NCBI RefSeq assembly: GCF_002094885.1
Contig: NZ_MSIT01000009.1
Span: 1-64,000 of the forward strand
DNA: 64,000 nucleotides
Source of the DNA: Salibaculum halophilum
GTDB taxonomy: Bacteria; Pseudomonadota; Alphaproteobacteria; Rhodobacterales; Rhodobacteraceae
Direction: 5' to 3'
The translations under genes and the position numbers were made by a program. The notes below the pieces were generated by a model, which had not been told where the DNA came from, ran no database searches, and saw only the letters and a program-made list of their open reading frames with translations. Below are positions 26,069 through 35,132 of this stretch, piece by piece. Position 1 is the stretch's first letter; each line of letters begins with the position of its first letter.

Positions 26069-27379
26069 TCATTCCACAGCCGTGCCGTAGGCGACGTTGC
26101 GCCCGCCATAGCGGCGCACGCGGATGTTGCACTGTTCGGCGTGGCCGACAAACCCTTCGAGCATGCACAGCCGCGAGCCGTATTCCCCGACCTGCGCCGC
26201 GGCCGCGTCGCTCGTGACCTTCTGGTAGCTGTGGGTCTTCAGGAACTTGCCCACCCAGAGCCCGCCGGTATAGCGCCCCGCCTTCTTGGTCGGCAGGGTG
26301 TGGTTGGTGCCGATCACCTTGTCGCCGTTGGCCACGTTGGTGCGCGGCCCCAGGAACAGTGCGCCGTAGCTGTGCATGTGCTCGAGGAACCAGTCGTCGC
26401 GGTCGGTCATGACCTGGACGTGTTCATAGGCCATGTCGTTGGCCACCTGCAGCATCTCGTCGTAGCCCTCGCACAAGATCACGTCGCCGTAGTCGCGCCA
26501 GGACACGGCGGCGGTCTCGGCCGTGGGCAGGATAGCCAGCAGGCGGTCCACCTCGGCCAGCGTGTCCTCGGCCAGCTTGCGGCTGTTGGTGATCAGGCAG
26601 GCGGGCGAGTTGAACCCGTGCTCGGCCTGGCCAAGCAGGTCGGTGGCGCAGAGCTCGGCATCGACGCTGTCGTCGGCGATCACCATGGTCTCGGTCGGCC
26701 CGGCGAAAAGATCGATGCCGACGCGCCCGAAGAGCTGCCGCTTGGCCTCGGCCACGAAGGCGTTGCCCGGGCCGACAAGCATATGGACCGGGTCGAGGCT
26801 CTCGGTGCCGATGGCCATCGCCCCCACGGCCTGGATACCGCCGAGGCAAAGGATCTCGTGCGCCCCGCCCATGTGCATCGCCGCGACGATGGCCGGGTGC
26901 GGCTCCCCGTTCACCGGCGGGGCGCTGGCCACGATGCGCGGCACGCCGGCCACGCTGGCCGTCAGCACCGACATGTGCGCGCTGGCGACCATGGGAAACT
27001 TGCCGCCGGGCACGTAGCAGCCCACCGATTGCACGGGGATATTCTTGTGCCCCAGCACGACGCCCGGCAGGGTCTCGACCTCGATATCGGTCATGCTGGC
27101 GCGCTGCGCCTCGGCAAAGCGGCGGATCTGGTCCTGCGCAAACTTGATATCCTCCATCTCGCGCGCGCTGACCTTCTGCATGGCCGCCTCGATCTCGGAT
27201 TGTGTCAGGCGGAAGCTCTCGGGCGTGTAGCCGTCGAATTTTTCGGACAGCTCGCGCACGGCCGCATCGCCGCGTGTCTCGATATCGCGCAGCGTGCCTT
27301 CGACCGCCGTGCGGACCTTGGTGTCATCCTCGAGGCGCTCGGCCTCGGGTTTGCTTTTCTTAAGGTGTTCGATTCTCAT
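26069..27379 (-). CDS. HisD-family dehydrogenase (histidinol- or sulfopropanediol-dehydrogenase-like)
   Basis: 436 aa from the ATG at 27379 (AAGG upstream, 5 nt after the NTF2 stop). HisD landmarks are clear: [43 protein letters not shown] and LLGQAEHG with the Gln and His zinc-site residues, and [20 protein letters not shown]. No other his genes are near, and the catabolic setting argues against histidine synthesis. HisD-like proteins such as HpsN (sulfopropanediol 3-dehydrogenase) oxidise alcohols to acids in two steps, and this is the better analogy. The true substrate is unknown. Confidence 0.88.
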   Translation of the reverse strand: MRIEHLKKSKPEAERLEDDTKVRTAVEGTLRDIETRGDAAVRELSEKFDGYTPESFRLTQSEIEAAMQKVSAREMEDIKFAQDQIRRFAEAQRASMTDIEVETLPGVVLGHKNIPVQSVGCYVPGGKFPMVASAHMSVLTASVAGVPRIVASAPPVNGEPHPAIVAAMHMGGAHEILCLGGIQAVGAMAIGTESLDPVHMLVGPGNAFVAEAKRQLFGRVGIDLFAGPTETMVIADDSVDAELCATDLLGQAEHGFNSPACLITNSRKLAEDTLAEVDRLLAILPTAETAAVSWRDYGDVILCEGYDEMLQVANDMAYEHVQVMTDRDDWFLEHMHSYGALFLGPRTNVANGDKVIGTNHTLPTKKAGRYTGGLWVGKFLKTHSYQKVTSDAAAAQVGEYGSRLCMLEGFVGHAEQCNIRVRRYGGRNVAYGTAVE

Positions 27380-27384
27380 GTCTT

Positions 27385-27921
27385 TCAACCTTGCTCTTGC
27401 GGTTGGGGCGGGGTGACCTCGCCCCGGTCAAATCGTTCCCAGCCCTGGCCGTCGAAGACATCCACGCCCAGCTGGGCAAGCACATGCGGGAAATCGACCA
27501 TGACCCGGTTTTCGGTGATCTTGCCGTCCTCTACCTTCCAGAAATCCATGTAGCGGATCTCGACCCGCTTGCCGGAAGGGGCGACCCCCATGAAGGTACC
27601 CGAATGCGTCGCCTCCTGCCGGCCGAAGGCGGCGGCCCATTCGCCCATGTAAAGCCGCGCCTCGTCGACGCAGACCTTGTCGGAAAAGGCGGCCTGGAAG
27701 GGGCGCTGCCAGTTGTCCTGAAATTCGCGCAGGCCCGTCTTGGTGCCGCAGCCCTGATTGCCCCTCCAGCGGAAGTTTTCGGCGAAGAACTGGCCGATAT
27801 CGTCGATGCGGTGATCGTTCAGACCGTTGACCATGCCCTCGATCACGGCGCGGGTCTCGTCGGTCTTGCGCAGGTCCGTGTCGCGGGTCAGCACGGCCTG
27901 TTCGGGGCGGGAACCTCTCAT
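27385..27921 (-). CDS. NTF2/SnoaL-like single-domain protein
   Basis: 178 aa, one NTF2-like domain only (about residues 20-160): [45 protein letters not shown] and [22 protein letters not shown]. The end matches the C-terminal halves of the two longer paralogues at 24931 and 32810. The ATG at 27921 has AGGAG upstream. It lies between the 41-codon frame and the HisD-like gene in cluster A. Confidence 0.83.
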   Translation of the reverse strand: MRGSRPEQAVLTRDTDLRKTDETRAVIEGMVNGLNDHRIDDIGQFFAENFRWRGNQGCGTKTGLREFQDNWQRPFQAAFSDKVCVDEARLYMGEWAAAFGRQEATHSGTFMGVAPSGKRVEIRYMDFWKVEDGKITENRVMVDFPHVLAQLGVDVFDGQGWERFDRGEVTPPQPQEQG

Positions 27922-27925
27922 CGGG

Positions 27926-28051
27926 TCACTCCTGTGGGGTCGGATAGAAGGCGGCGTGATGGGTGACGCCCTCCTCCGACAGGAAGTCCCGCGGCATCCG
28001 GTTCAGCGCCGGGTGCCGACCCGTCGCCGCGTGACGAAAGGTGCGGCTCAT
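27926..28051 (-). CDS. possible 41-aa small protein coupled to the permease gene
   Basis: An ATG at 28051 overlaps the stop of the MalG-type permease (ATGA), and the frame runs 41 codons to a TGA 4 nt before the next ATG. The product (MSRTFRHAATGRHPALNRM..., ending FYPTPQE) matches no family I know and has no membrane helix. The exact packing between two genes is what makes it plausible; conservation would decide. Confidence 0.4.
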   Translation of the reverse strand: MSRTFRHAATGRHPALNRMPRDFLSEEGVTHHAAFYPTPQE

Positions 28052-29202
28052 CCCTTCACCGCCCCGGCGGTCAGCCCGCTGACGATCTGGCGCTGGAACA
28101 CCATGACCAGCAGGAACAGCGGCGCGGTGATCGACACGGCCGCGGCCACGGCAACCACCTGGTCGGTCGTCGTGGTCTCGCGGTTGAACATGCCCGCGAT
28201 GGCCGGAACCATGGTCTGGTTCGAGGCATCCAGCAGCAGCGAGGTCACGAGAAAGTCGTTGTAGGCCAGCAGGAAGCTGAACAGCCCCGTGGTGATGACG
28301 CCGGGCCACATGACCGGCATGATGACCAGCCGGAAGGCCTTGAAATGCGAACAGCCATCGACGCGCGCGGCCTCGTCCAGGTCGGCGGGGATGTTGGCGA
28401 AGAAACTGCGCAGCATCCAGATGGTGAAGGGCTGGTTTATCGCCACCAGCACCGCGATCACCGCCGCCGGCTTGCCGTAGAGCGTGGGCGCGTTCTCGCC
28501 CAGGATCGGCGCCAGCCACTCGGCCGAGTTGATGAAGACCGGCAGGTAACCTGCCACCAGCACCGAATGCGGCAGCGAGCGGAAGATCAGCGCGATGATC
28601 AGGATCCAGAAGGCCAGCGTCGAACCCGACCGCGCCAGGCCGTAGCCCGCCAGCGTGCCCACGGTCAGCGAAATGGTCACCACCCCGGTGGTCACGATCA
28701 GCGAGTTGCGGAAATTGTCGATGAAGCCGCGCTCGATCCAGACGGTCTGGTAGTGCTCGGTCGTGGCCCCGATGATGTCGCGCCCGAGCGGGCCGAGGAT
28801 CGGGTTGAGAAGATCCGTGACCAGCGGCAGCAGCCCGAAGAAGACCAGCACGAAGCCAAGCCCGATCAGCACCGCCGCCACGATCCAGCCCAGCGCGACG
28901 TAGCCGCCGGGGCTGTAGCTGGCCACCAGCGGCGGTGCCCGGCGCACGGTCAACCGCGCCGTGACCCAGATCACCGCAAGGCCCAGCCCGATCTCGAGGA
29001 TCGACCAGCCCGAGCCGTCGGCGCGGGTGGCCGGCCCGAAGATCACGTTTAGAGGGTTTGAGTCGAAGGCGTCCACCGGCGACTTGAAGCTCATCACCGC
29101 GATCCAGGCGATGGGAAAGGCGGCGATCAGGCACCAGAAGGCGAGGAACGCCCCTGACACGATGCGCAGCGAGGCGGGTTGGCGCAGGGCTTTCGCGGTC
29201 AT
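28048..29202 (-). CDS. ABC transporter permease, MalG type, with extra membrane insert
   Basis: 384 aa, about 100 longer than usual MalG-type permeases. The normal core is C-terminal: NSLIVTTGVVTISLTVGTLAGYGLA and the EAA loop DEAARVDGCSHFKAFRLVIMP. Between the first helix (about 17-40) and this core, residues 45-150 hold an insert with two or three additional hydrophobic segments (ILEIGLGLAVIWVTARLTV, VALGWIVAAVLIGLGFVLVF). It shares 1 nt with the MalF-type gene (TGATG). Part of the cluster A importer. Confidence 0.92.
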   Translation of the reverse strand: MTAKALRQPASLRIVSGAFLAFWCLIAAFPIAWIAVMSFKSPVDAFDSNPLNVIFGPATRADGSGWSILEIGLGLAVIWVTARLTVRRAPPLVASYSPGGYVALGWIVAAVLIGLGFVLVFFGLLPLVTDLLNPILGPLGRDIIGATTEHYQTVWIERGFIDNFRNSLIVTTGVVTISLTVGTLAGYGLARSGSTLAFWILIIALIFRSLPHSVLVAGYLPVFINSAEWLAPILGENAPTLYGKPAAVIAVLVAINQPFTIWMLRSFFANIPADLDEAARVDGCSHFKAFRLVIMPVMWPGVITTGLFSFLLAYNDFLVTSLLLDASNQTMVPAIAGMFNRETTTTDQVVAVAAAVSITAPLFLLVMVFQRQIVSGLTAGAVKG

Positions 29203-30224
29203 CAGTGGCTCCCCTTGTGGTCACGCCAGGTGCGCTTGAGCAGCGGCACCAGCAGGATGGCGATCCCGATCATCGTCAGCATGGCCGAGGCCGAGGCGCG
29301 GCTGATCGAGCGGTTCCCCGCCTGGTCGGGGGTCAGGAAATCGTAGGTGAGCCACTGCAGCGAGATCACGTAGCCCTCGGCGCGGAAGCCGACGACCTCC
29401 TCGAAGACGCGGTAGGTGTCCATCAGGTGGATCATCGCCACGAAGATCAGCAGCGGCGCGAGATGCGGGATCACGATCAGGCGCAGCCGCTGCCAGCGGC
29501 TGGCCCCGTCGATCACCGCGCTTTCGAGGCTGTCCTGGTTGACGGTCTGAAGCCCGGCGTAGAACACGATCGCGGCAAAGGGCGCGACGTGCCAGACACG
29601 GTAGAACATCATCATCAGCTCGATGGTCCAGGCCTGTGCGAAGAGGGCCAGGTCCTGTTCCAGCCACCATTCCAGAAACGCGGTCAGGATGCCGTCGCCG
29701 CGGAACAGCCAGTTGATCGACAGCGCCCCGATCACTGGCGTGATGATGAATGGCAGCAGCGACAGGAAGATCACCGGCCCCTTGATCTTTTGCGAGGCGT
29801 TGTTGATGACCAGCGCGATCGCCAGGCCCACCCCCAGCACCAGCGGCAGCGTGACCAGCGTGAACATCAGCGTGAAGCGCAACGCCTTCCAGAAGTCGAT
29901 GTTCTGCAACGCGGTCCAGGAGCGGTCCTTCACGGCCTCCCAGAAGCGGCCCATCTCGAGGACGTTCTGATAGGTCTGAAAACCCACGAACTCGGTCTGG
30001 CGCCGGATCTCGCCGCTTTCGTCCAGAACGGGGCGGGTTTCCATCTCGGTGGTGCAGGTCTGTTCCAGGAACCCGGCGGTGCAGTTCTCGACCTCGACGG
30101 TCTCGTAGACCGGCTGGGTGACGACGAAACTGTTCCAGAAGACCGACACCAGCGGAAAGGCGATGAACAGCAGCATCATGAAGATGGACGGGCCGACGAA
30201 GGCGGCGAACACTTTGGGCTTCAT
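29202..30224 (-). CDS. ABC transporter permease, MalF type
   Basis: 340 aa, with about six helices and the EAA loop ESAVIDGASRWQRLRLIVIPHL. After the first helix, a periplasmic loop (residues 35-90) carries two cysteines (VENCTAGFLEQTCTTE) that could form a disulfide. Pairs with the MalG-type permease to form the membrane channel for the solute bound by the protein at 30358. Confidence 0.93.
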   Translation of the reverse strand: MKPKVFAAFVGPSIFMMLLFIAFPLVSVFWNSFVVTQPVYETVEVENCTAGFLEQTCTTEMETRPVLDESGEIRRQTEFVGFQTYQNVLEMGRFWEAVKDRSWTALQNIDFWKALRFTLMFTLVTLPLVLGVGLAIALVINNASQKIKGPVIFLSLLPFIITPVIGALSINWLFRGDGILTAFLEWWLEQDLALFAQAWTIELMMMFYRVWHVAPFAAIVFYAGLQTVNQDSLESAVIDGASRWQRLRLIVIPHLAPLLIFVAMIHLMDTYRVFEEVVGFRAEGYVISLQWLTYDFLTPDQAGNRSISRASASAMLTMIGIAILLVPLLKRTWRDHKGSH

Positions 30225-30319
30225 GGGTCCTCTCCGGTTCGGGGCCCGGCGTGGCGGGTCGATCTGGGCGGCTTGTCCAATTTGGCCCGCGTCGGGGCAA
30301 GCCGGGGCAAGCCGGTGGC

Positions 30320-30345
30320 GCGGGGCCGCGCGATGGCGGCCCCGC
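30320..30345 (-). other. stable hairpin after the solute-binding protein gene
   Basis: GCGGGGCCGC (30320-30329) / GCGGCCCCGC (30336-30345), a perfect 10-bp stem with a 6-nt loop, 13 bp beyond the solute-binding protein stop and before the permease genes. Such stems often protect the upstream message or terminate partly, giving more binding protein than permease. Confidence 0.55.
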
Positions 30346-30357
30346 TCCGGTCGGGGG

Positions 30358-31566
30358 TCACTCGACCAGGCCGGCCTCTTCGGCCGAGGTCATGTAGGCC
30401 GCCTCGATGTCGGCCAGCGTGGTCTCGGCATCCTTGTTGCCGTTCAGGTAGGGGGCGATCCCGTTGCCCAGCACGCTGTGCATGATCCCCATGGCCGAGG
30501 AGGCCGGATAGGGCCGCGCGCCGTTGGCCGCGGTGGCGGCGGCACCGGCGGCGAGATCACCCGGCTCGTAGCCGTCGATCAGCCAGACCGCGGCCTCGGG
30601 GCTTTCCTGCACGGTCTCGGTGTCAATGCCCTCCATGGCGACGCGGAAAGCGGCCTCGGCCTCTTCATCGGTGATGTTGGAGGCGATCACGATGCCGTCC
30701 CACCAGATCGAGGACACGGGCGCCTCGGGACCCATCGGGGCCGAGGCCATCGTGACCTTGCCCACGACCTGGCTTTCCTCGGGGTCGTCCATCGCGCCCG
30801 CGCGGCTGGCCCAGAGGTTGGCCATGGCGATCTGGCCCTGCTGGAACTGCTGCTGGACGTAGGTCGAATCGGCGGCGAGGTATTCGGGATCCATGTATTG
30901 GGTCGCCGCCTTGAGCTTTTCCAGCGAGGCGATGCCCATCTCGTTGTTGATCGTGGGCATGTTGTTGTCGTCCACGAAATCGCCGCCATGCGCGAGGAAC
31001 ATGTTCACGAATTCCTCGCCCAGGTTCCAGCCCGAGGCGAAGGTGCCGCCCAGCGGATACTCGACGACGTCGGCCTCCTGGATGACCGCGGCGGCCTCGA
31101 GCATCTCGTCATAGGTGGTGGGCACCTCGAGGTCGAGGTCGTTCAGGATGTCCTCGCGATACATCAGGTGCTGGTTGTTCACCATCATGGCGATGGCCAT
31201 GATGTCGCCGTCCACGGTGATCAGCTGGTTCGGGCTCAGGTGCTGGCCGTATTCCTCGACCAGGTCATTGAGCGGGCGGATCGTGCCGGCATTCAGCAGC
31301 GGGATCATGGTCGAGTTGGCCACACCACCGATGTGATAGAGCGACGGGTCGGCGGCGAAGGCCTCGGGCTGCTTCTCGCGGAATTCCTGGTCGAGGTTGG
31401 CCTCGAAGTTGCCGCACTCGGCCATGTTGTCGGTGACGGCTTTCCAGGCCTCGAACCCGGCGGTGAGCGAGCGCAGCGGCACCTCGTTTTCAAAGGCACA
31501 TTCGGCGGCGCCGGCGCTGGCGACCGCGCTCATGGCCCCGGCCATCAGGATGGTCTTGAGTTTCAT
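30358..31566 (-). CDS. ABC transporter solute-binding protein, family 1 (MalE type)
   Basis: 402 aa with a signal peptide (MKLKTILMAGAMSAVASAGAA, cleavage after GAA). Family 1 features include YHIGGVANSTMIPLLNAGTI, MAIAMMVNNQHLMYREDIL and PTTYDEMLEAAAVI. Periplasmic receptor for the cluster A importer; the family takes sugars, polyols, glycerol phosphate and others, and the specificity cannot be read. It lies second in the operon, after the ATPase. Confidence 0.93.
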   Translation of the reverse strand: MKLKTILMAGAMSAVASAGAAECAFENEVPLRSLTAGFEAWKAVTDNMAECGNFEANLDQEFREKQPEAFAADPSLYHIGGVANSTMIPLLNAGTIRPLNDLVEEYGQHLSPNQLITVDGDIMAIAMMVNNQHLMYREDILNDLDLEVPTTYDEMLEAAAVIQEADVVEYPLGGTFASGWNLGEEFVNMFLAHGGDFVDDNNMPTINNEMGIASLEKLKAATQYMDPEYLAADSTYVQQQFQQGQIAMANLWASRAGAMDDPEESQVVGKVTMASAPMGPEAPVSSIWWDGIVIASNITDEEAEAAFRVAMEGIDTETVQESPEAAVWLIDGYEPGDLAAGAAATAANGARPYPASSAMGIMHSVLGNGIAPYLNGNKDAETTLADIEAAYMTSAEEAGLVE

Positions 31567-31631
31567 GCGGAGTGTCTCCCTGGTCTGTTGCGGGCCGCGC
31601 TGCAGTCGCAGCCCGGTCGGTGTTGAGGGCC

Positions 31632-32684
31632 TCAGCCCCCGATACGCTCACCCGTCCGGGTATCGAACAGGTGGCAATGCTCTTGCGGGACATGGATCGT
31701 GACCATGTCGCCGATCTCGGCGCGGAAGGTCTTGTCGGCCTTGGCCGCGACCAGAACCCCGCCGAGGCGGACGCTGACCATTGTGGCATCGCCCAGCAAT
31801 TCGAGAGTGTAGATCGGCGCGGTGATCTGTCCGCCCTCGCCGGGGCGCACCTCGGCGTCCTCGGCCCGGAACCCGAGCGTCACCGGCCCGTCGGCCACGT
31901 CGAGACCCGCGATCCGGGTGCTGTCGGTGGTGAAAACGCCGCCCGCGCAGTCGCCCTCGATCAGGTTCATGGCGGGCGAGCCGATGAAGCCGGCGACAAA
32001 GGTGTTGGCCGGCCGGTCGTAAATCTCGGTCGGGCTGCCGACCTGCTGGACGATGCCCTTTTCCATGACCACGACGCGATCGGCCAGCGTCATCGCCTCG
32101 ATCTGGTCGTGGGTGACATAGATCGTCGTCACCGCCAGTTCGTGACTGAGGTTCTTGATCTGCGCGCGGGTGCTGACCCGCAGCTTGGCATCGAGGTTCG
32201 ACAGCGGCTCGTCCATCAGGAAGACGTTGGGCTCGCGGACGATGGCGCGGGCGAGCGCCACGCGCTGGCGCTGGCCGCCCGAGAGTTCCGAGGGCTTGCG
32301 GTGCAGGAAATCGTCCAGTTCCACCATGGCGCTGGCGCGCATGACCCGTTGCTCGTGGTGGGCGGGGTCGGTGCCGCGCACCCGCAGCGGAAAGCGGATG
32401 TTCTCGTAGACGTTCAGATTGGGATAGAGCGCGTAGGACTGGAACACCATGGCCACGTCGCGGTCCTTGGGCTCCAGGTCATTGATGACCCGGCCGCCGA
32501 CGGTGATCTCGCCGTCGGTTGGGTCCTCCAGCCCGGCGATCATGCGCATGGTCGTCGTCTTGCCGCAGCCCGAGGGCCCCAGCAGCACCAGGAATTCCCG
32601 ATCCGCGATCGTCAGGTCGAAATTGTCGACCCCGACGAAATTGCCCCAGCGCTTCGTCACGCCGTGCAGCTGGATTTCGGCCAT
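31632..32684 (-). CDS. ABC transporter ATP-binding protein, MalK/UgpC type
   Basis: 350 aa from the ATG at 32684, chosen for GAGGAGG upstream; a frame opening at 32720 would run through the operator. Walker A GPSGCGKTT, signature LSGGQRQRVALARA, Walker B VFLMDEPLSNLD and THDQIEAMT are present, followed by the TOBE-type regulatory domain (residues 240-350). Energises the cluster A importer and is the first gene of the minus operon. Confidence 0.95.
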   Translation of the reverse strand: MAEIQLHGVTKRWGNFVGVDNFDLTIADREFLVLLGPSGCGKTTTMRMIAGLEDPTDGEITVGGRVINDLEPKDRDVAMVFQSYALYPNLNVYENIRFPLRVRGTDPAHHEQRVMRASAMVELDDFLHRKPSELSGGQRQRVALARAIVREPNVFLMDEPLSNLDAKLRVSTRAQIKNLSHELAVTTIYVTHDQIEAMTLADRVVVMEKGIVQQVGSPTEIYDRPANTFVAGFIGSPAMNLIEGDCAGGVFTTDSTRIAGLDVADGPVTLGFRAEDAEVRPGEGGQITAPIYTLELLGDATMVSVRLGGVLVAAKADKTFRAEIGDMVTIHVPQEHCHLFDTRTGERIGG

Positions 32685-32715
32685 GGGGCCCCTCCTCTGT
32701 GGATGCACGTATTTT

Positions 32716-32729
32716 TGCATACGTTTGCA
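32716..32729. promoter_or_regulatory. LacI-type operator 1
   Basis: TGCATACGTTTGCA, a near-palindrome centred on CG as for LacI/GalR proteins. The reverse complement of operator 2 is TGCATGCGTTTGCA, one mismatch away. A possible plus-strand promoter TTGCAT (32715-32720), 16 bp, TAGACT (32737-32742) overlaps it, so binding would block the divergent genes. Confidence 0.65.
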
Positions 32730-32770
32730 GGAAGCCTAGACTCTCGGGGCCGCTTTCGGCAAGCTCTTTG

Positions 32771-32784
32771 TGCAAACGCATGCA
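32771..32784. promoter_or_regulatory. LacI-type operator 2
   Basis: TGCAAACGCATGCA, 55 bp (centre to centre) from operator 1 and nearly its inverted copy. The pair spans the divergent promoter between the MalK-type gene and the NTF2-like gene. The LacI regulator at 23151-24173 is the likely binder. Confidence 0.65.
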
Positions 32785-32809
32785 ACAAACAGGACAAGAT
32801 ACCGCCACC

Positions 32810-33811
32810 ATGGCAGATTTTCAGGCAGAGAAGGACACCGTGCAGGCATATCACGCAGCCCTCGACACCGCCGACCCCGATTCGGAGGCGCAGGTTCTGG
32901 CAGACTGCACCACCCCCGGGTATCGCTGGCGCGGGTTCCACCCCTTCGGCGAGCTGACCGGGCCGCAGACGGTGGCCGAAACCTTCTGGGCCCCGCTCAA
33001 GACGGCGCTGACCCGGCTGCAGCGGCGGCAAGACGTCTTCCTTGCGGGCACGAACGAGGTCGACGGCCACGCCAGCACTTGGGTCGTCTCCATGGGCCAC
33101 CTGATGGGGCTTTTCGACGCGCCCTGGCTGGGCATCCGCCCCACCCGCAAGATCGCCATGCTGCGCTATTGCGAGTTCAACCGCGTCGAAAACGGCCGCA
33201 TCGCCGAGACGGCGATGTATTTCGACATTCCGCACCTGATGGTGCAGGCCGGCCAGAATCCGTTTCCGCCGCAGACCGGCGCCGAGCTTGTCCAGCCCGG
33301 GCCGATGACGCACGACGGGCTTTTGACCACCGCCCGGCCGCCCGAAGAGGGCGCGGCGACTCTCGCCCTCATCAACGCCATGGTCGCCGATCTGGGGCAG
33401 TGGAACTCGGGGCTGGACCTGCACGAGGAACTGGCCCGCACCTGGCATGACGACATGGTCTGGTGGGGGCCGACCGGTATCGGGGCCACCTACACGATCG
33501 ACCGCTACGCGCAGCAGCACTCGGGCGTTTTCCGGTCCGCCTTCACCGACCGGTCAAAGACGACGCACCTGTGCCGGCTGGCCGAGGGGCATTACGGCGG
33601 TTTCTTCGGCTGGGCCAACTTCACCGCCCGGCCCACGGGCGGATTCATGGGCATGCCCGCCACCGGCGCGCCCGGCGAGTTTCGCATCATCGATATCTAC
33701 CGGCGCGACGGCGACAAGCTCGCCGAAAACTGGGTCTTCGTGGACCTGCTGCACTTCTGGAAGACCCAGGGCGTGGACATCCTGGCACGCACGACGGAGA
33801 TCGGGGCATGA
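32810..33811 (+). CDS. NTF2/SnoaL-like double-domain protein
   Basis: 333 aa from the ATG at 32810; an in-frame ATG at 32780 lies inside operator 2 and has no RBS. The RBS for 32810 (AGGA at 32791) is rather distant. Two NTF2-like halves: residues 5-140 and 175-330, the second ending LAENWVFVDLLHFWKTQGVDIL, the same signature as its paralogues at 24931 and 27385. First gene of the plus-strand arm of cluster A, overlapping the amidohydrolase by 4 nt (ATGA). Confidence 0.83.
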   Translation: MADFQAEKDTVQAYHAALDTADPDSEAQVLADCTTPGYRWRGFHPFGELTGPQTVAETFWAPLKTALTRLQRRQDVFLAGTNEVDGHASTWVVSMGHLMGLFDAPWLGIRPTRKIAMLRYCEFNRVENGRIAETAMYFDIPHLMVQAGQNPFPPQTGAELVQPGPMTHDGLLTTARPPEEGAATLALINAMVADLGQWNSGLDLHEELARTWHDDMVWWGPTGIGATYTIDRYAQQHSGVFRSAFTDRSKTTHLCRLAEGHYGGFFGWANFTARPTGGFMGMPATGAPGEFRIIDIYRRDGDKLAENWVFVDLLHFWKTQGVDILARTTEIGA

Positions 33812-34674
33812 GGATCGACGCGCATCATCACCTCTGGGATCTCGCGGCGGTGCATTACCCGTGGCTCATGGCGCGGGGCGTCACGCGGTTTTTCGGCGAC
33901 CCCGGCCCGATCCAGCGCGACTACCTGCTGGAAGAGTTCCGCCGCGATGCCGCCGGATTCGACGCCTCGGTGCATATCCAGGTCGGGGCCGCGGACGGCT
34001 GGGCCGAGGCGCAATGGGTCCAGGCCGTCGCCGATGCCGCGCCCGACTGGCCGCTGGCACAGGTGGCCTTTTGCGACCTGACCGACCAGGCGCACGAGGA
34101 CCACCTCGACCGCTTGCAAACCCTGCCGAGCGTCCGAGGCGTCCGCCAGATCGTCGGCCGCGCACCGGACGAGGACGCGGCAACCGGCACCAACGCCCTG
34201 CTGGACGACCCGGCCTTTGCCGTGGGGCTGCGCACCCTCGGCACGCGCGGTCTGTCCTTCGATCTGCAACTGATCCCCGAGCTCTACGCGGGCATGGCGC
34301 GGGTGCTCGACCGCGCGCCGGACACGCCCGTTGCCCTGTGCCACGCGGGCAGCCCGCATGACCGCAGCCCGGCCGGCCTGCGCGCCTGGGCCGACCAGTT
34401 GCGGCTGTTGTCGGATCGCCCACAGGTCACCTGCAAGCTGTCGGGCTTGGGCATGTTCGATCACGCCTGGACCCGGGACAGCCTGCGCCCGGTGATCGAG
34501 ACCTGCCTTGACCAATTCGGACCCGACCGCTGCATGTTCGGGTCGAATTTCCCGGTGGATTCGTTGTATTCCGACTATGCCGCCATCGTGACCGCCCAGG
34601 AGGCCATCGTGCCGCAAACCGCACAAACAGCCGTTTTCCAAGACACCGCCGCCCGGTTCTACGCCCTGCCTTGA
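33808..34674 (+). CDS. amidohydrolase-superfamily hydrolase (COG3618-like)
   Basis: 288 aa. Metal-site landmarks of the TIM-barrel amidohydrolases related to fuconolactonase and 2-pyrone-4,6-dicarboxylate hydrolase: RIDAHHHLWD at the N-terminus, ALCHAGSPHD, CKLSGLGMF and FGSNFPVDS. Likely hydrolyses a lactone in cluster A. ATGA overlap with the NTF2-like gene upstream and TTGA overlap with the thioesterase downstream show tight coupling. Confidence 0.9.
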   Translation: MRIDAHHHLWDLAAVHYPWLMARGVTRFFGDPGPIQRDYLLEEFRRDAAGFDASVHIQVGAADGWAEAQWVQAVADAAPDWPLAQVAFCDLTDQAHEDHLDRLQTLPSVRGVRQIVGRAPDEDAATGTNALLDDPAFAVGLRTLGTRGLSFDLQLIPELYAGMARVLDRAPDTPVALCHAGSPHDRSPAGLRAWADQLRLLSDRPQVTCKLSGLGMFDHAWTRDSLRPVIETCLDQFGPDRCMFGSNFPVDSLYSDYAAIVTAQEAIVPQTAQTAVFQDTAARFYALP

Positions 34675-35132
34675 CCGACCCGTTCGAATATCACACCACC
34701 GTCCGGACCGAGTGGATCGATTACAACGACCACATGCGCGACGCCTATTACGGGCTGGTCTTCAGCTACGCGGTCGATGCCTTTCAGGATGCCGTCGGGC
34801 TGGACGCGGCCTATCGTGCGCGCAGCGGCTGCACGATCTACCTGGTCGAGGATCACAAGCACTTCCTGCGCGAGGTCAAGCGCGGGGCGGCAATCACGGT
34901 CGAAACACGCCTGCTCGACCACGACGCCAAACGGTTCCACCTCTGGTCGGTGATGCGCGAGGACGAGGCGGTGCTGGCCGTGGCCGAGATGATGCAGCTG
35001 CACGTCGCCCGCGACCCCGGCCCGCGCGTTGCGCCCATGCCCGAGGAGATCCAGGCGCGGCTGCGCGCGGCGCAGATGCCCGCCGACGCGGTCGCCGACC
35101 TGCCGCATCGCGCGCGGCCCATTTCGGTGTAA
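34671..35132 (+). CDS. hot-dog-fold thioesterase
   Basis: 153 aa starting at a TTG whose last two bases begin the amidohydrolase stop (TTGA). The hot-dog acyl-CoA thioesterase pattern is visible: VRTEWIDYNDHMRDAYYGLVF, a long helix, then VEDHKHFLREVKRGAAITVETRL. It resembles the small thioesterases found with carnitine and other CoA-linked pathways. Suggests that at least one intermediate of cluster A is a CoA thioester. Last gene of this arm. Confidence 0.85.
   Translation: MTDPFEYHTTVRTEWIDYNDHMRDAYYGLVFSYAVDAFQDAVGLDAAYRARSGCTIYLVEDHKHFLREVKRGAAITVETRLLDHDAKRFHLWSVMREDEAVLAVAEMMQLHVARDPGPRVAPMPEEIQARLRAAQMPADAVADLPHRARPISV

Noticed and set aside
26069-27379. Assignment as biosynthetic histidinol dehydrogenase (hisD)
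   Set aside because: It sits within a catabolic operon with no his genes, and [20 protein letters not shown] fit the HisD-like side group better.
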